Positions 31,505 through 40,581 of a stretch of DNA of 40,892 bases are shown piece after piece. A program made the position numbers and the translations under genes. This DNA is from Terriglobia bacterium. Lineage in GTDB: Bacteria > Acidobacteriota > Terriglobia > Terriglobales > Acidobacteriaceae. Numbering within the stretch: the first letter of the stretch is position 1; every line of letters begins with the position of its first letter. The notes under the pieces were generated by a model that saw only the letters and a list, made by a program, of their open reading frames with translations, was not told where the DNA came from and searched no databases. The stretch covers positions 1 through 40,892 of the forward strand of contig JAIQFW010000008.1 in the NCBI GenBank assembly GCA_020073105.1. The letters are read 5' to 3'.

Positions 31505-33231
31505 CTCGACCGTGTCGAATCGGCCTCAACGACTGCGGGCATTTCGATCCGGACGATCGCTCCCCCCTCAGGACGATTTTCACACAATATTTTCCCCTGG
31601 TGCTCCTGAATGATGCCGTAGCAGACACTCAGACCCAGGCCCGCTCCCTGACCGACCGGCCGCGTAGTGTAAAAAGGATCGAAGATCCGGTCGGGTTCCT
31701 GGATGCCATTACCATGATCGGAAAATTCGATCACCACCCAATCGTCCACCCTGCGTGTCGTGACACTCAGTATCCCGCCTTTTTCCGCCATGGCGTGAAG
31801 CGCATTGTTGGTGACATGCAGACACACCTGCAGAAGTTGGTTAGAGTCGCCTAGAACGGGTGGCAGGCCCGCAGCCAAGTCGGTGTGAACCTGAATCCGG
31901 GCACTGCGTAGTTGCGGAGGATATAGGCGAACTGCGGTTTGAACCAGCGCGTTGATATCGAGCCGCGACTTTTCAGCAGGAACCTGCTTGGCGAGACTTA
32001 GCATGCTCGAAACCAGGGTCCGGGTCCGGCGGATCTGCTGCTCAATCTTTTGTGCCAGCGACCGTTGCTCGCTGTCGAGTGGCGTAGCCGCCAGCAAGTC
32101 CGAATAGCCCATCATGGCGGTGAGCGGGTTGTTGAGTTCGTGCGCAGCGCCGCCGACAAGCTGTCCGAGTGATGCCAGTTTCTCGGACTGCACCAGCTGG
32201 GTCTGCAGATGCTGGAGATTCTCAAAGGACTCCTGAGAGCTTTTGAGCAAACGGAGAAGTTCATGATCCAGGAGGTGCTGCTTGAAAAAGACCATCGTGC
32301 CCAGCAGCAGCATGCTCCCCAAAGTCACCGCCAACCGGAAGGTACGAACCGATCGAGGGGTCGCAACGTCGAACATCGACCATGCCGCGAACAAAGGCAA
32401 AGAAAACATGGTGATCATGCCCAGCCGTGCTACCCACACTCCGTGGCCACTAGTACTGCGGGCGGGCTGCTGCGCCGGGCTGGATTGGAACGCGCTCAGC
32501 CCAATCCAAGTGACCCATGCCATGGAGGCGGCCAACGGTACATCGTAAAGGCTACCGGAGAAGTAAACCCGCTTCTCAATGGCCCAGTTCGCCACATAGG
32601 AACTCAGGCTATAAGTGAGCGTGCAACCGAACCAGCCGGCATAAACCGTTCTCCAGGAACGATTGCTGCGGGACCAGAGTACCGCTAGACCACCGAGAAG
32701 CACTATTTTCTCGATAAGGTAGAGAACGTTCAGACTGCGTCCATAGAGTGTCTCGTTGCGGTGAACGTACTGCCAGGGGATCACGGCAACGATGTCGAGG
32801 TATAGCCACCAGACCAGCAGCATGGCGAAGTCGAGCAATCCCAGGCGGGAGGTGCGATTGTCCTGCCGCAGATGCGGCTGCATGGCCAGCGCGGCTGTCA
32901 TTGGGACCAGATGAAGGAAAAGAACGACGTCTCCCACGAACGGATTGGGAACCTCGCGATGCAGAAAAACCTCGAAATAGCACCAAAGAACCTGGTACCC
33001 AAACCAGAATGCCATGCCCAGCATCATCAGCCCCCAAAACGCGCGGGTACGACCGTGGCTGGCCAATGTGACGGGCAGCAGGGCAAGCGTGCCTGACAGG
33101 AGGAGAAGAAGCTGGGTGAAGTCGCTCAAGGCGACCAGGGCAAAGCCGTGGGGAAGCATCAGCGACGCCGCGGCCTGGGCGCAGAGCAGACCAGTCGCCC
33201 CCAAAGCCCATAGCTTGAGGTGTCGAGACAT
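31450..33231 (-). CDS. membrane-bound sensor histidine kinase
   Basis: The 593-residue protein has about nine or ten transmembrane helices in the first 325 residues, a short coiled coil (SSQESFENLQHLQTQLVQSE), a HisKA domain with phospho-acceptor His364 (GGAAHELNNPLTAMMG) and an ATPase domain with N box (HVTNNALHAM), G1 (FSDHGNGIQ) and G2 (GAGLGLSV). The polytopic sensor has no recognised ligand domain; a membrane or hydrophobic signal is possible. No response regulator is adjacent in the same direction. It is divergent from the NarX/NarL-like pair by 172 bases. Confidence 0.88.
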   Translation of the reverse strand: MSRHLKLWALGATGLLCAQAAASLMLPHGFALVALSDFTQLLLLLSGTLALLPVTLASHGRTRAFWGLMMLGMAFWFGYQVLWCYFEVFLHREVPNPFVGDVVLFLHLVPMTAALAMQPHLRQDNRTSRLGLLDFAMLLVWWLYLDIVAVIPWQYVHRNETLYGRSLNVLYLIEKIVLLGGLAVLWSRSNRSWRTVYAGWFGCTLTYSLSSYVANWAIEKRVYFSGSLYDVPLAASMAWVTWIGLSAFQSSPAQQPARSTSGHGVWVARLGMITMFSLPLFAAWSMFDVATPRSVRTFRLAVTLGSMLLLGTMVFFKQHLLDHELLRLLKSSQESFENLQHLQTQLVQSEKLASLGQLVGGAAHELNNPLTAMMGYSDLLAATPLDSEQRSLAQKIEQQIRRTRTLVSSMLSLAKQVPAEKSRLDINALVQTAVRLYPPQLRSARIQVHTDLAAGLPPVLGDSNQLLQVCLHVTNNALHAMAEKGGILSVTTRRVDDWVVIEFSDHGNGIQEPDRIFDPFYTTRPVGQGAGLGLSVCYGIIQEHQGKILCENRPEGGAIVRIEMPAVVEADSTRSSQLFAFRSDSPAGAASRP

Positions 33232-33372
33232 GGGGTTGCATCCAATTCTTAGGCACGGGAGAGAACGGGGAAAGTTACTTGAGTAATGGGGAGTAGGGGA
33301 GCGCGTCCTGCCAAATCCAGCCAGAGATGACAGTCACGCCAGGTTCGCGTACCTTCGGAAAAGAAGTTTCGC

Positions 33373-33401
33373 TTGCTCTTTATCAGGCTAGTCAATAATA
33401 T
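33373..33401 (+). promoter_or_regulatory. possible promoter at the start of the NarX-like gene
   Basis: TTGCTC (33373-33378), 17 bases, then TAATAT (33396-33401). The -10 box ends two bases before the GTG at 33404. If this promoter is real, transcription would begin inside the annotated gene and a later start codon must be used. Confidence 0.35.
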
Positions 33402-33403
33402 CC

Positions 33404-35266
33404 GTGGCATCATTCCTGTTCAACGGGCGTACTTGCTTGCCATTTCGGGCAGTTCAGGATCGCTTCCTTTGGAGATTGCGGGCCCCGCTGGGGCCCGGCG
33501 AAATTCGCCGCACTGAACGCTGGCTCGCCTCAGCCCGGGTGTTCCTCGCCGTCTCCTCGCTGGTGGCGATCTGGATGGATCCGACCGAGATCCGCTATTC
33601 CATCTGGGCGTTTGGCTTGTTGGCTTTTTATATTGCCCAGGGTGTCAACATTATTATCTTTTTACGCCGGCGACAGCAGTCGACGGCGTCGTTTCGAGTG
33701 CTGGTTCACAGCGCCGATGTGGTCTGGGCGGTTCTGATTTCTTCCTTCGCGGCCGGCGACAGCAATCCCTTCTTTCTGTTTTTTGTTTTTGTCCTGGCGG
33801 CTGCAGCCTATCGCTGGGGGTTGTGGGAAACCGTGAGCACGGCGGCCGCGGAAGTCACCTTGCTGTGGGCCCAAAGCTTTGGCCTGCATCGGGGATTGCA
33901 CGTCTGGATCAACCTTTTTCTGTTGCGGCACCACCTGCCTGCCTTGCAGCTCGATGCCGGCGGTTTTGGCGCAAAGCCTCTCTTCATGCGCTCCATCTAC
34001 CTGCTGGTTTTGGGTTGGTTGCTCGGGTACCTGGCCGAGCAACAGAAGCAACTGCGTGCGGAAAAGGCGGTGATCGCTCGCACTTTGGGCAGGGCCCGAG
34101 TCGAAGCCGGTCTCACGGGAACTCTGCAAGAAATCGCCGGAGAGCTGCTCTCGATGTACGGGGCCAAACACCTGCTGATTGCTTCCCAGGAAATCAATCA
34201 CTATCGGATCTATGTGAGTCAGGTGAGTGCCCCCGATGGAGAGACGTCGTTTCGGTGGCTCGAGGCCTCGAGTAGCGATCGCGAAACCTACCTTGCTGAT
34301 TCGGCGGCCGCCGCTTGTTATGCAGAGCGCGTTGGAAAGGGGACGGAATTGTCCCCTCGGATCCTTGCGTTGGATCACGAAGGGTCCAGGGTGGACGATC
34401 TGACTCCGGAATTCCTGGGACGCTTTGTACAAAAGCACAAGTTCGACCGCGCGATCATGGTTGCGTTTGCTTTTGGCCAGGAGTGGCGCGGGCGGGTTTT
34501 TCTGCTCGATCCCGCGCTCACGGGTGAGACAGAAGAAGAGCTGCACTTTCTGCAAGAGCTGGTGCGGCAGGTGGGCCCGGCAGTTTACAACGTGCTTCTG
34601 TTGCGGCGTCTGCGGCTGCGCGCTGGAGCAGTGGAACGCGCCCGTTTTGCCCGCGAGTTGCACGATGGCGCCATCCAGTCGTTGATCGCGGTGGAGATGC
34701 AGGTGGATGTGTTGCGCCGACAATCCACTACCAAACCCGATTTGGTAGTTCGAGAGCTCGGCCGTATCCAGGGTCTGCTGCGTGAGGAGGTCCTCAAGTT
34801 GAGAGAGCTGATGCAGCAGATGAAAACCCTGGATGTAGATGCCAAGAGGCTGCTCGGCTTGATCCACGATACGGTGGAGCGATTTCAGCGCGAGACCGGG
34901 ATTTCGGCCCGCTTCCTCTCCGACCTGACCGAGCTCGATATGCCCCAACCCGTGTGCCGGGAAGTGGCGCGCATCGTGCAAGAGGCGCTGGTCAACGTGC
35001 GCAAGCACAGCCAGGCACGACAGGTGCTGGTACGGCTGGGAGCGCGCAATGGCGGGTGGAGAGTCGAAATTGAGGACGACGGCCGCGGCTTCCCATTCTC
35101 CGGTCGCCTCTCCCAAGACCAGCTCGATGCCATGAACAAGGGCCCGTTGGTCATCAAAGAACGTGTCCGTGTAATTGAAGGCGAACTCACGATAGAATCA
35201 AATCCTGGGCGAGGGGCGCGGTTGGAGATCACCGTCCCACGACAGCAAGGCGCAATTCATGGATAA
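33404..35266 (+). CDS. NarX/DegS-type sensor histidine kinase
   Basis: The protein, up to 620 residues, has about six transmembrane helices (residues 40-210), a GAF-like region (about 220-400), a HisKA_3 dimerisation domain with phospho-acceptor His420 (FARELHDGAIQSLIAVEMQV) and a HATPase_c domain with IVQEALVNVRKHSQA and EDDGRGF. It phosphorylates a NarL-type regulator; the matching gene overlaps its end by eight bases. The GTG start at 33404 has no RBS and conflicts with a candidate promoter, so the true start may be an internal TTG (33437 or 33476). The membrane location is secure; the signal is unknown. Confidence 0.88.
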   Translation: MASFLFNGRTCLPFRAVQDRFLWRLRAPLGPGEIRRTERWLASARVFLAVSSLVAIWMDPTEIRYSIWAFGLLAFYIAQGVNIIIFLRRRQQSTASFRVLVHSADVVWAVLISSFAAGDSNPFFLFFVFVLAAAAYRWGLWETVSTAAAEVTLLWAQSFGLHRGLHVWINLFLLRHHLPALQLDAGGFGAKPLFMRSIYLLVLGWLLGYLAEQQKQLRAEKAVIARTLGRARVEAGLTGTLQEIAGELLSMYGAKHLLIASQEINHYRIYVSQVSAPDGETSFRWLEASSSDRETYLADSAAAACYAERVGKGTELSPRILALDHEGSRVDDLTPEFLGRFVQKHKFDRAIMVAFAFGQEWRGRVFLLDPALTGETEEELHFLQELVRQVGPAVYNVLLLRRLRLRAGAVERARFARELHDGAIQSLIAVEMQVDVLRRQSTTKPDLVVRELGRIQGLLREEVLKLRELMQQMKTLDVDAKRLLGLIHDTVERFQRETGISARFLSDLTELDMPQPVCREVARIVQEALVNVRKHSQARQVLVRLGARNGGWRVEIEDDGRGFPFSGRLSQDQLDAMNKGPLVIKERVRVIEGELTIESNPGRGARLEITVPRQQGAIHG

Positions 35267-35948
35267 CAGAAGGTTGCAACCGGTTCGCATAGTCATCGCC
35301 GACGATCATCCTATCTTTCGCGATGGCTTGCGGCGGCTCTTGGAGACAGAGTCTGATCTCAAGGTGATTGGGGAAGCCTGTGATGGCGCGGAAGCGGTCA
35401 AACTCGCGCGGCAGCTCAAACCCGACATCCTGCTGCTCGATCTGGCCATGCCCCGCCACCCCGGGCTGGAAGCGCTTCGGGAGTTGAGCTCCGGGCCCGG
35501 CTCCAACGGTGTCCGGGTCATCCTTCTTACGGCGGCAGCGGAAAAGAATCAGATCGTCGAAGCCTTACAATTGGGGGCCCGTGGCGTGGTGCTGAAGGAT
35601 TCGGCCACGCAACTCCTGCTGAAGGCCATTCACACGGTCATGTCGGGAGAATACTGGGTAGGGCGGGAGAGCGTTTCCAACCTGGTGCTGTATCTCCGCA
35701 ACCTGGTCCAGTCTTCCGGGGAAGAGGCGCGGCAAAGGAAGTTTGGGCTCACTCCCCGGGAACTGGAGATCGTTTCGGCGGTGGTTGCTGGCTACTCCAA
35801 CAAGGAGGCTGCCGAGTACTTCAAAATCAGCGAGGACACGGTAAAACACCATCTCAGCAACATTTTTGACAAGCTGGGAGTGTCCACGCGGCTGGAACTC
35901 GCGCTCTTTGCCGTCAATCAGTCGTTGCCGTTAAAGCCCATCTCGTGA
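35259..35948 (+). CDS. NarL/FixJ-family response regulator
   Basis: The 229-residue product has a receiver domain with acidic pocket Asp15/Asp16, phospho-acceptor Asp61 (LLLDLAMP) and the conserved Lys in VLKDSA. A LuxR-type HTH follows (LTPRELEIVSAVVAGYSNKE, then EDTVKHHLSNIFDKLGVSTR). It overlaps the kinase gene by eight bases and is its cognate partner. Targets are unknown; the palindrome just downstream, ahead of the Flp pilin gene, is one candidate. Confidence 0.95.
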   Translation: MDNRRLQPVRIVIADDHPIFRDGLRRLLETESDLKVIGEACDGAEAVKLARQLKPDILLLDLAMPRHPGLEALRELSSGPGSNGVRVILLTAAAEKNQIVEALQLGARGVVLKDSATQLLLKAIHTVMSGEYWVGRESVSNLVLYLRNLVQSSGEEARQRKFGLTPRELEIVSAVVAGYSNKEAAEYFKISEDTVKHHLSNIFDKLGVSTRLELALFAVNQSLPLKPIS

Positions 35949-35954
35949 ATGATC

Positions 35955-35970
35955 TAGCACTTTTGTGCTA
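35955..35970. promoter_or_regulatory. perfect palindrome between narL-like gene and flp
   Basis: TAGCAC-TTTT-GTGCTA lies seven bases after the response-regulator stop and about 155 bases before the Flp start. It could be a short hairpin ending the two-component transcript (no T-tract follows) or a dimeric regulator site for the pilin gene. Confidence 0.4.
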
Positions 35971-36123
35971 CTAAGGGACACATACGGGCCATTGTCTGCC
36001 GCCGCAGGGCCGACTAACATCATTCATCCGAACAGTGCCTTTAGTGGACTCCCGTAACTACGATTCGGGTGGGGGTGGCTGCGCAAGGCAACGGGCATTG
36101 AACGGCTCCCAAGGAGGTAGGGT

Positions 36124-36291
36124 GTGTCGAGGTTCTTAAATCAACTCTGGTCTGACGAGCGCGGTCAGGATATCGCCGAGTACGCGGTGATGCTGGCGGT
36201 TGTCTTGGTGATCGTGGTGGGTACCATCCGCTTGATCGGCGCGAACGCCAACAACGTGTTCTCGTCGGTCGCCAGCTCGATTTCGCAGTAA
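36124..36291 (+). CDS. Flp/Fap-type pilin (orphan)
   Basis: A 55-residue frame starts at GTG 36124 with a perfect AAGGAGG (36111-36117) six bases upstream. The product opens SRFLNQLWSDERGQDIAEYA and then has a hydrophobic helix (VMLAVVLVIVVGTI). The site G/QDIAEY is the Flp prepilin cleavage signature, with Glu and Tyr at positions 5 and 6 of the mature protein. Flp pilins build Tad-type adhesive pili. No tad/cpa assembly or prepilin peptidase gene is in the window, so assembly must be encoded elsewhere. It follows the NarX/NarL-like pair, which may control it. Confidence 0.88.
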   Translation: MSRFLNQLWSDERGQDIAEYAVMLAVVLVIVVGTIRLIGANANNVFSSVASSISQ

Positions 36292-36451
36292 GTTTGTCCG
36301 CTCCACCGGTTATCGTCCGGGAATGCGTTCCGCCCGCGCTGCCTCCGAAGTTTCTCTCCGCTGTTCCGCTCGCCTCCGAGGACGCGGGGCCTCCTACTGC
36401 GCTAGGGTAAGCAAGTGAATACTTCCGCTTCAGGCGGGATCACAGACCTTA

Positions 36452-37810
36452 CTAGCAGGGCACAATCTTCGGGCTCTTAATGCCCTTTGTGGCGTTGCGT
36501 GTATCCACTACAAGCTGGGATTCCCGCACGATGCGGGCGTAGTCGTAGTCCGAGTGATCGGTCACGATCAACACACAATCGTACTGGCCGAGATTGTCCA
36601 GCGGCACGCACTTCATCTGTAAGTCGTACTTGCGGCCTTTCCCAACGGTTGGGAAATAAGGATCGTTGTAGCTGACCTGCGCGCCCGCCTGCTGCAGCAG
36701 TTCGATGATGGTCAGTGAGGGAGACTCGCGCAAATCGTCAATGTCCTTCTTGTAAGCCAACCCGAGCACCAGCACTTTGGAACCGTTCAGCGCCTTCTTA
36801 TGCTGGTTCAAAGCCTTGGCCACGGAATCGAGCACGTGGTAGGGCATGTTGACGTTGATTTCGCCGGCCAGTTCGATGAACCGGGTACGGAAATCCCACT
36901 CCTTGGCCTTCCAGGAGAGATAGAAGGGATCCACGGGAATGCAGTGTCCACCCAGTCCCGGCCCAGGATAAAAGGGCTGGAAACCGAACGGCTTGGTCGA
37001 GGCAGCTTCGATGACCTCCCAGATGTCGATCCCCATCCGCATGGACAGCAGCTTCAGTTCATTCACCAGCGCGATGTTCACGCAGCGGTAAATGTTTTCC
37101 AGCAGCTTGGTCATTTCCGCAGCTGCGGGCGAAGACACCCGCACCACGCGATTGAAAATCGAACCATAGAGAGCGGCCGCCAGGTCAGAGGCTTTGGCGT
37201 CCAGCCCGCCCACGACTTTGGGGATGTCGCGCCGCGCCACCGTCTGGTTGCCCGGATCTTCCCGCTCGGGAGAGAACGCGACGTAGAAGTCCGCTGTACC
37301 GGAAGCGTCCCGGGACGCCTTGAGCCCTTGAGAGTTGCCCTTCTCCAGAATCGGGATCAACACTTCTTCCGTGGTGCCAGGATAGGTTGTGCTCTCCAGA
37401 ACCACCAGCTGTCCCGCGTGCAGATGAGGAGCAATGGCTTTGGCGGTGTCAGTGATGTAGCTCAAGTCCGGCTCGTGGTACTCATCCAAAGGAGTGGGTA
37501 CGCAAATGATGATCGCGTCCATCTGCTCCAAACGGGAGTAGTCGGACGTGGCGTTGAACCCCTGCTTCTTGGCAGCCTGAATCTCGGTGGCCGGGATGCG
37601 GACGATGTAAGAGCCCCCCTGGGCCAGCGCGGAAATCTTCCGCTGATCGATGTCGAAACCGGTCACCGAAAACTTCTGTTCGGAATACAGAAGAGCCAAC
37701 GGCAGCCCGACATAGCCAAGTCCGATGATGCCGACACGCGCATTTTTGGCTTGAATTTTGGCCTTGAGTTCAGAAAACAGTGTGGAAGGTGGAGACGAAG
37801 TCGTGGTCAT
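36452..37810 (-). CDS. nucleotide-sugar dehydrogenase (UDP-N-acetylhexosamine 6-dehydrogenase, WbpA/WecC-like)
   Basis: The 452-residue protein has an N-terminal Rossmann NAD-binding domain (VGIIGLGYVGLPLALLYSEQ), the middle dimerisation domain (SPAAAEMTKLLENIYRCVNI) and the catalytic Cys290 in GPGLGGHCIPVDPFYL. The C-terminal UDP-binding domain has LGLAYKKDIDDLRESPSL. It oxidises the C6 hydroxyl of a UDP-sugar to the uronic acid for capsule, O-antigen or exopolysaccharide. The sequence around the active site is more like WbpA/WecC (N-acetyl sugars) than UDP-glucose dehydrogenase. No other glycan genes are near. Confidence 0.88.
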   Translation of the reverse strand: MTTTSSPPSTLFSELKAKIQAKNARVGIIGLGYVGLPLALLYSEQKFSVTGFDIDQRKISALAQGGSYIVRIPATEIQAAKKQGFNATSDYSRLEQMDAIIICVPTPLDEYHEPDLSYITDTAKAIAPHLHAGQLVVLESTTYPGTTEEVLIPILEKGNSQGLKASRDASGTADFYVAFSPEREDPGNQTVARRDIPKVVGGLDAKASDLAAALYGSIFNRVVRVSSPAAAEMTKLLENIYRCVNIALVNELKLLSMRMGIDIWEVIEAASTKPFGFQPFYPGPGLGGHCIPVDPFYLSWKAKEWDFRTRFIELAGEINVNMPYHVLDSVAKALNQHKKALNGSKVLVLGLAYKKDIDDLRESPSLTIIELLQQAGAQVSYNDPYFPTVGKGRKYDLQMKCVPLDNLGQYDCVLIVTDHSDYDYARIVRESQLVVDTRNATKGIKSPKIVPC

Positions 37811-38000
37811 AATGGCTGGCCTTAGACCTAAATCTTAGCATGGTGCGCCGGGCCAATCGGCTGGCACGAAAGTAACTCCAGCTGATCGCCGGTCGCGAGT
37901 CTCCATTTATCCACAGCCCCGAACCAGCCGTAGCACTTCTTGCTGGCCAGCCTGCCATTTATTTTTCTCATTCGCGTAAGTGGCGAGGGACCGCCGAACG

Positions 38001-38834
38001 ATGGCAGAAAAGCTCACCGGGCAAGACATCAGCTTTGTTGAACTGCAAACCGCGGTTTTTTGCGTGGCCTGTGAGTTGATCAGCAAGAATACCACCCCCT
38101 ATTGTATGGCTTGCGGCAGTCGGGCCGTGCTGAGCCTGTCGCGAGTGCTGGGCGGATCGCTGCGCGATCAACAGACCGCCCATTTGATTGCCGATGCCGA
38201 GTTGGACCGGCTGGTGCGCGAACTGCTGGGGACCGTGCCCGCGTCGATCTCCGAAAATCACGTCCCGGTCTCGTTTGCAACCTTCGCGCCTTCGCGGCAT
38301 CACGCCCGCTCCGTGGCCTTTCACCCAGCCAGTGGCATGGTGCGAGCATCCAACGTGAATCGGGAGATTCATCCGGGCGAAATTGACCTGGAGCCCGCGG
38401 TCAGCGTAATTGCCGAGCGTGCCCAGGCGCTGACGGGAGCGACCGGCGCCGCGATCGCTTTGCGGCACGGAGACGAGATCGTATGCCGCGCCCGGACGGG
38501 CCGCACCGCTCCTGACTTGGGCGTTCGCCTGCAGACCGACTCCGGCATCTCTGCCGACTGTGTGCGTACAGGTGAAGTAGTTCTGTGTCACGACGCCGAG
38601 CGGAACCCCATGGTGGACCTGGCGAGCTGCCGGCGCTTGGGCGTACGGTCCATCCTGGCCGCTCCGCTGCGCCACTTCCGCCGGACCCTCGGTGTCTTTG
38701 AGGTACTTTCCGCCGCCCCGTATGCCTTTGATAACCGTGACATCGCTACCATGCAGCTGCTCTCCAGTATGATGGTCGCGGCGATCTCGCGGCTATCGCA
38801 CCTGGGACCTGCCAGCCAGCGCCAATCCGCCTGA
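38001..38834 (+). CDS. GAF domain protein with N-terminal Cys-rich segment
   Basis: This 277-residue soluble protein has a small zinc-ribbon-like start (FCVACELISKNTTPYCMACG, C-x2-C-x12-C-x2-C) followed by a short helical region and a GAF domain (about 135-265; ATGAAIALRHGDEIVCRART). The GAF domain is paralogous to that of the next gene, sharing the Cys positions VCRA, DCVR and SCRRLGVRS. It has no output domain. ATG 38001 with GAGGGA upstream is preferred to a GTG at 37980. The role is presumably signalling; ligand and partner are unknown. Confidence 0.75.
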   Translation: MAEKLTGQDISFVELQTAVFCVACELISKNTTPYCMACGSRAVLSLSRVLGGSLRDQQTAHLIADAELDRLVRELLGTVPASISENHVPVSFATFAPSRHHARSVAFHPASGMVRASNVNREIHPGEIDLEPAVSVIAERAQALTGATGAAIALRHGDEIVCRARTGRTAPDLGVRLQTDSGISADCVRTGEVVLCHDAERNPMVDLASCRRLGVRSILAAPLRHFRRTLGVFEVLSAAPYAFDNRDIATMQLLSSMMVAAISRLSHLGPASQRQSA

Positions 38835-38903
38835 TTTCCGCCCTTCCCACATCAATAGGCCGGTTTTCTCCAAGGCTGGGGTAATATTGTACGCAATCTG
38901 TTT

Positions 38904-40520
38904 ATGCAGTCCCTCGGCCCCAGCCCCGCGGAGAGTGGCGCCACGCTGCGGTTTCACGCCGGACACCGGCGATGCGTCCGCCACCAGCTGAATACTCCCG
39001 CTCACGTCAGCCTAGCCCGAAATTCCGCCAGCCACCCGATTGATTTGCATGAGATTGTCAACCTCAGCGAGCTTGGCATGGCGATTCAAGCGGTGTCGTC
39101 GCTGGAGCTCAACTACGATGAGGAGTTTTGTCTTGACCTTTCCGAGATGAAGGGTCTCGTCCGGGTGGCCGGCAGAGTGGTCTGGTACGACCAGTCGGGT
39201 CGAATTGGGATCCAGTTTGCCGAATTGCCCGAGATGTCGCGGCGTGCGCTAAGAGGATGGCTACTTGCCAACGCGCCGGAGGCTGGCGTCCAGCAAGCGG
39301 TCGATGCCGACCCAATCCGTCAAGATTCGGTTGATGGTGACGGTGTGCAAGCAACGGCGGCATTCGACGAGTACGAGTCCGTGCCTCCGGACTACACCAC
39401 GCTCCTTACCGCGCTGGCCGCCGTGCGGCGAGAAGTGGAGTCCTTGGGGGCCGATCTCGACGCGGCCTTGCACCTGATTGCCAGGCGCGCCGCGGTTTTC
39501 ACTCGGGCGACAGGGACCGCGATCGCCCTCATCGAAGGTCCCGACATGGTTTGCCGGGCAACCGCGGGGCCCGACACTCCAGCGTTAGGTGCGCAGCTCA
39601 GGGTTGGGTCGGGTTTTTCTGGGGAGTGCGTGCGTTCGGACAAGCTGTTGCGCTGTGACGATTCCGAGATTGATCCGCGGGCGGATCGTGAGAGCTGCCG
39701 TGTTCTAGGCATTCGCTCGATGGCGGCGGCGCCGATTCGCGACAATGGCAACGTGGTGGGTTTGCTTGAGGTTTTTGCCCGCGAGCCGAACGCCTTTGGG
39801 TCAGACGAGGAGATCGTTCTCCAGCATTTGGCAGAAGTGGCTTCCGCTGCAGCGCGGCGGGCAGCGGCACCCGCATCGAATGCCCCGCGCGCCTTTCCCG
39901 CCAGTGTGGATGACGAGTTCCCGGTGGAAACTCCGATGGACCTGCCTCTGCCGCAGCTTTCACCATCGCGGAATCTGCTTCTGGTGGGTGCTGCAGCCAC
40001 AGTTGTGCTGGTCATCGTCTGGCTGATCGGGCCATGGAGTACCAATGACCGCAACGATGCTAGTCCGCTTCCCGCGCAGGTCCAATCCCAGCCGGTCTCA
40101 CAGCCCGCCAACATTCCACTGACGGCGTACAGCAATCTGGAAGGCCTGCGTAAGTTGGCGCAGCAAGGAGATCCAGCCGCACAGTTCGCCCTGGGCGCAC
40201 GCTACGCGACGGGAGAAGAAGTTCCCCAGAACTACGCGGAGGCTTGCCGCTGGTTTTCCGAGGCCGCAGAACGGGGCAATGTGACAGCGCAAGCGACCTT
40301 GGGGACTTACTACGAGGTGGGCCGCGGAGTGTTACCGGACCTGGAGAGGGCCTACTACTGGTCATTCCTGGCCCAGGTTAGTGGAGATGAAGCCAGCAAG
40401 TCGCACGTCTCTTCGCTTGCCATGCGTCTGAGCCACCGCCGCATTGCAGCCGCCCAGCAACAGGCCAAGGAATGGCTCAAACAGCACCAGGCAGCGCCCC
40501 AGAGTGCGCCAGCGCCGTAA
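38904..40520 (+). CDS. PilZ-GAF-transmembrane-Sel1 repeat protein
   Basis: The 538-residue protein has an N-terminal PilZ-like domain (about 20-115) with RRCVRHQL and NLSELGM, which fit the RxxxR and (D/N)xSxxG c-di-GMP-binding motifs. A GAF domain (about 175-315; ATGTAIALIEGPDMVCRATA) follows, then a Pro-rich linker, one transmembrane helix (about 354-371, LLLVGAAATVVLVIVWLI) and two or three Sel1-type repeats (GDPAAQFALGARYATGEEVP, then GNVTAQATLGTYYEVGRGVL). The cytoplasmic N-terminus would sense c-di-GMP and a GAF ligand while the Sel1 repeats face the periplasm. Its GAF domain is a paralogue of the preceding gene's. Confidence 0.8.
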   Translation: MQSLGPSPAESGATLRFHAGHRRCVRHQLNTPAHVSLARNSASHPIDLHEIVNLSELGMAIQAVSSLELNYDEEFCLDLSEMKGLVRVAGRVVWYDQSGRIGIQFAELPEMSRRALRGWLLANAPEAGVQQAVDADPIRQDSVDGDGVQATAAFDEYESVPPDYTTLLTALAAVRREVESLGADLDAALHLIARRAAVFTRATGTAIALIEGPDMVCRATAGPDTPALGAQLRVGSGFSGECVRSDKLLRCDDSEIDPRADRESCRVLGIRSMAAAPIRDNGNVVGLLEVFAREPNAFGSDEEIVLQHLAEVASAAARRAAAPASNAPRAFPASVDDEFPVETPMDLPLPQLSPSRNLLLVGAAATVVLVIVWLIGPWSTNDRNDASPLPAQVQSQPVSQPANIPLTAYSNLEGLRKLAQQGDPAAQFALGARYATGEEVPQNYAEACRWFSEAAERGNVTAQATLGTYYEVGRGVLPDLERAYYWSFLAQVSGDEASKSHVSSLAMRLSHRRIAAAQQQAKEWLKQHQAAPQSAPAP

Positions 40521-40581
40521 TCGCTTCATCAGACCCGAGTGTGAATCGGTGGAGTTAGAATGAAGATGGCAGGAGGTTTCT

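Noticed and set aside
36292-36451. A terminator between flp and the sugar dehydrogenase gene
   Set aside because: The region is GC-rich but no stem followed by a T-tract on either strand could be traced.
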